A DNA stretch of 40,107 nucleotides from a virus: positions 1-40,107 of IMG/VR virus record IMGVR_UViG_3300010354_000204; one strand, written 5' to 3'. Each line of letters starts with the position of its first letter. The stretch's first letter is position 1. This document shows positions 39,859-40,107 of this stretch, in pieces. Both the position numbers and the translations under genes were made by a program. The notes below the pieces were generated by a model. The model did no database searches. It was not told the origin of the DNA and saw nothing but the letters and a program-made list of their open reading frames with translations.

Positions 39859-40107
39859 ATGACACTTATTAAATTAGAAGGTAAAGATTTATTAAATAAA
39901 GTTCTAGACCTACCGCCAGTAAGCGCTATCTATTTCACTAACTCCAAAGAAGAGCTTAGTGACATGATATGTTCGCTAAGGTGGTCTTTGGTATTCAAAA
40001 TTAAAACTTCTCTTTTAGGTGAGCTGCTACTAGACAAACTTGGAAGAGCTAAAGCTGTTATAGAAGAGGATATCAAGGGTAGGCGAACTATAGAAAAGCA
40101 GTTAGGC
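39859..40107 (+). CDS. Partial hypothetical protein (C-terminus off window)
   Basis: A plus-strand frame stays open from ATG at 39859 to the window end, 83 codons, beginning MTLIKLEGKDLLNKVLDLPP. No strong ribosome-binding site precedes it, so the start is uncertain, although the reading frame has codon use like its neighbours. The visible part is helical and charged (GRAKAVIEEDIKGRRTIEK). No family is recognised. Confidence 0.55.
   Translation, partial: MTLIKLEGKDLLNKVLDLPPVSAIYFTNSKEELSDMICSLRWSLVFKIKTSLLGELLLDKLGRAKAVIEEDIKGRRTIEKQLG

Overview
The window reads as part of the genome of a large tailed double-stranded DNA phage (or a prophage-like or free jumbo-class relative). It carries a portal protein, a terminase large subunit, a near-complete phage replication module and its own multisubunit RNA polymerase, and no host housekeeping genes are visible. 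The DNA is AT-rich. Genes are tightly packed, often with ATGA or TGATG overlaps, and most have good Shine-Dalgarno sequences, so the host is bacterial. Two SspB-like proteins (SspB is a proteobacterial ClpXP adaptor) hint at a proteobacterial host, but this is only an inference.

Layout. Positions 1-14318 are a minus-strand block of probable virion genes. They include proline/glycine/methionine repeat proteins, an acidic protein, an HExxH protein and glycine-zipper membrane-like proteins. The same block holds an RNA polymerase made of a beta plus beta-prime-N fusion (9966-14318) and a separate beta-prime-C chain (6670-8448), with three small genes between them. Positions 14417-15823 are a short plus-strand group. 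Positions 15880-17991 (minus) hold the portal and a small partner. Positions 18064-30454 are the plus-strand replication and recombination operon: SNF2-type helicase, two RecB/Cas4-like Fe-S nucleases, a ParB-like protein, an SSB-like protein, a primase-helicase, and a family A DNA polymerase with an N-terminal family-4 uracil-DNA-glycosylase-like domain. A sigma-70-family factor lies antisense inside this operon (21789-22490). Positions 30455-31893 contain no protein gene but are densely filled with long imperfect hairpins, and look like one very large structured noncoding RNA. Positions 31894-40107 alternate strands: SspB-like proteins, a MoxR/CobS-type AAA+ ATPase and a VWA-metallopeptidase-like protein on plus; the terminase and two probable virion proteins on minus.

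How it may work together. The RNA polymerase is encoded among virion genes, so it may be packaged and injected, with the glycine-zipper proteins helping genome or enzyme delivery. The phage sigma factor could programme this or the host polymerase. A motif with core TGTTATAAG occurs upstream of three plus-strand units, including the large RNA, and is a candidate phage promoter. The MoxR-VWA pair and the SspB-like proteins suggest a phage-encoded AAA+/proteolysis-control module. Plus-strand genes fall into two codon-usage classes (AUA-avoiding versus AUA-rich), which suggests very different expression levels.

The most unusual items are the roughly 1.4 kb structured RNA region, the beta/beta-prime-N fused polymerase, the SspB-like paralogues beside the MoxR-VWA genes, and the duplicated cysteine module in the helicase. 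All functional names rest on motif reading by eye; no database search was possible.
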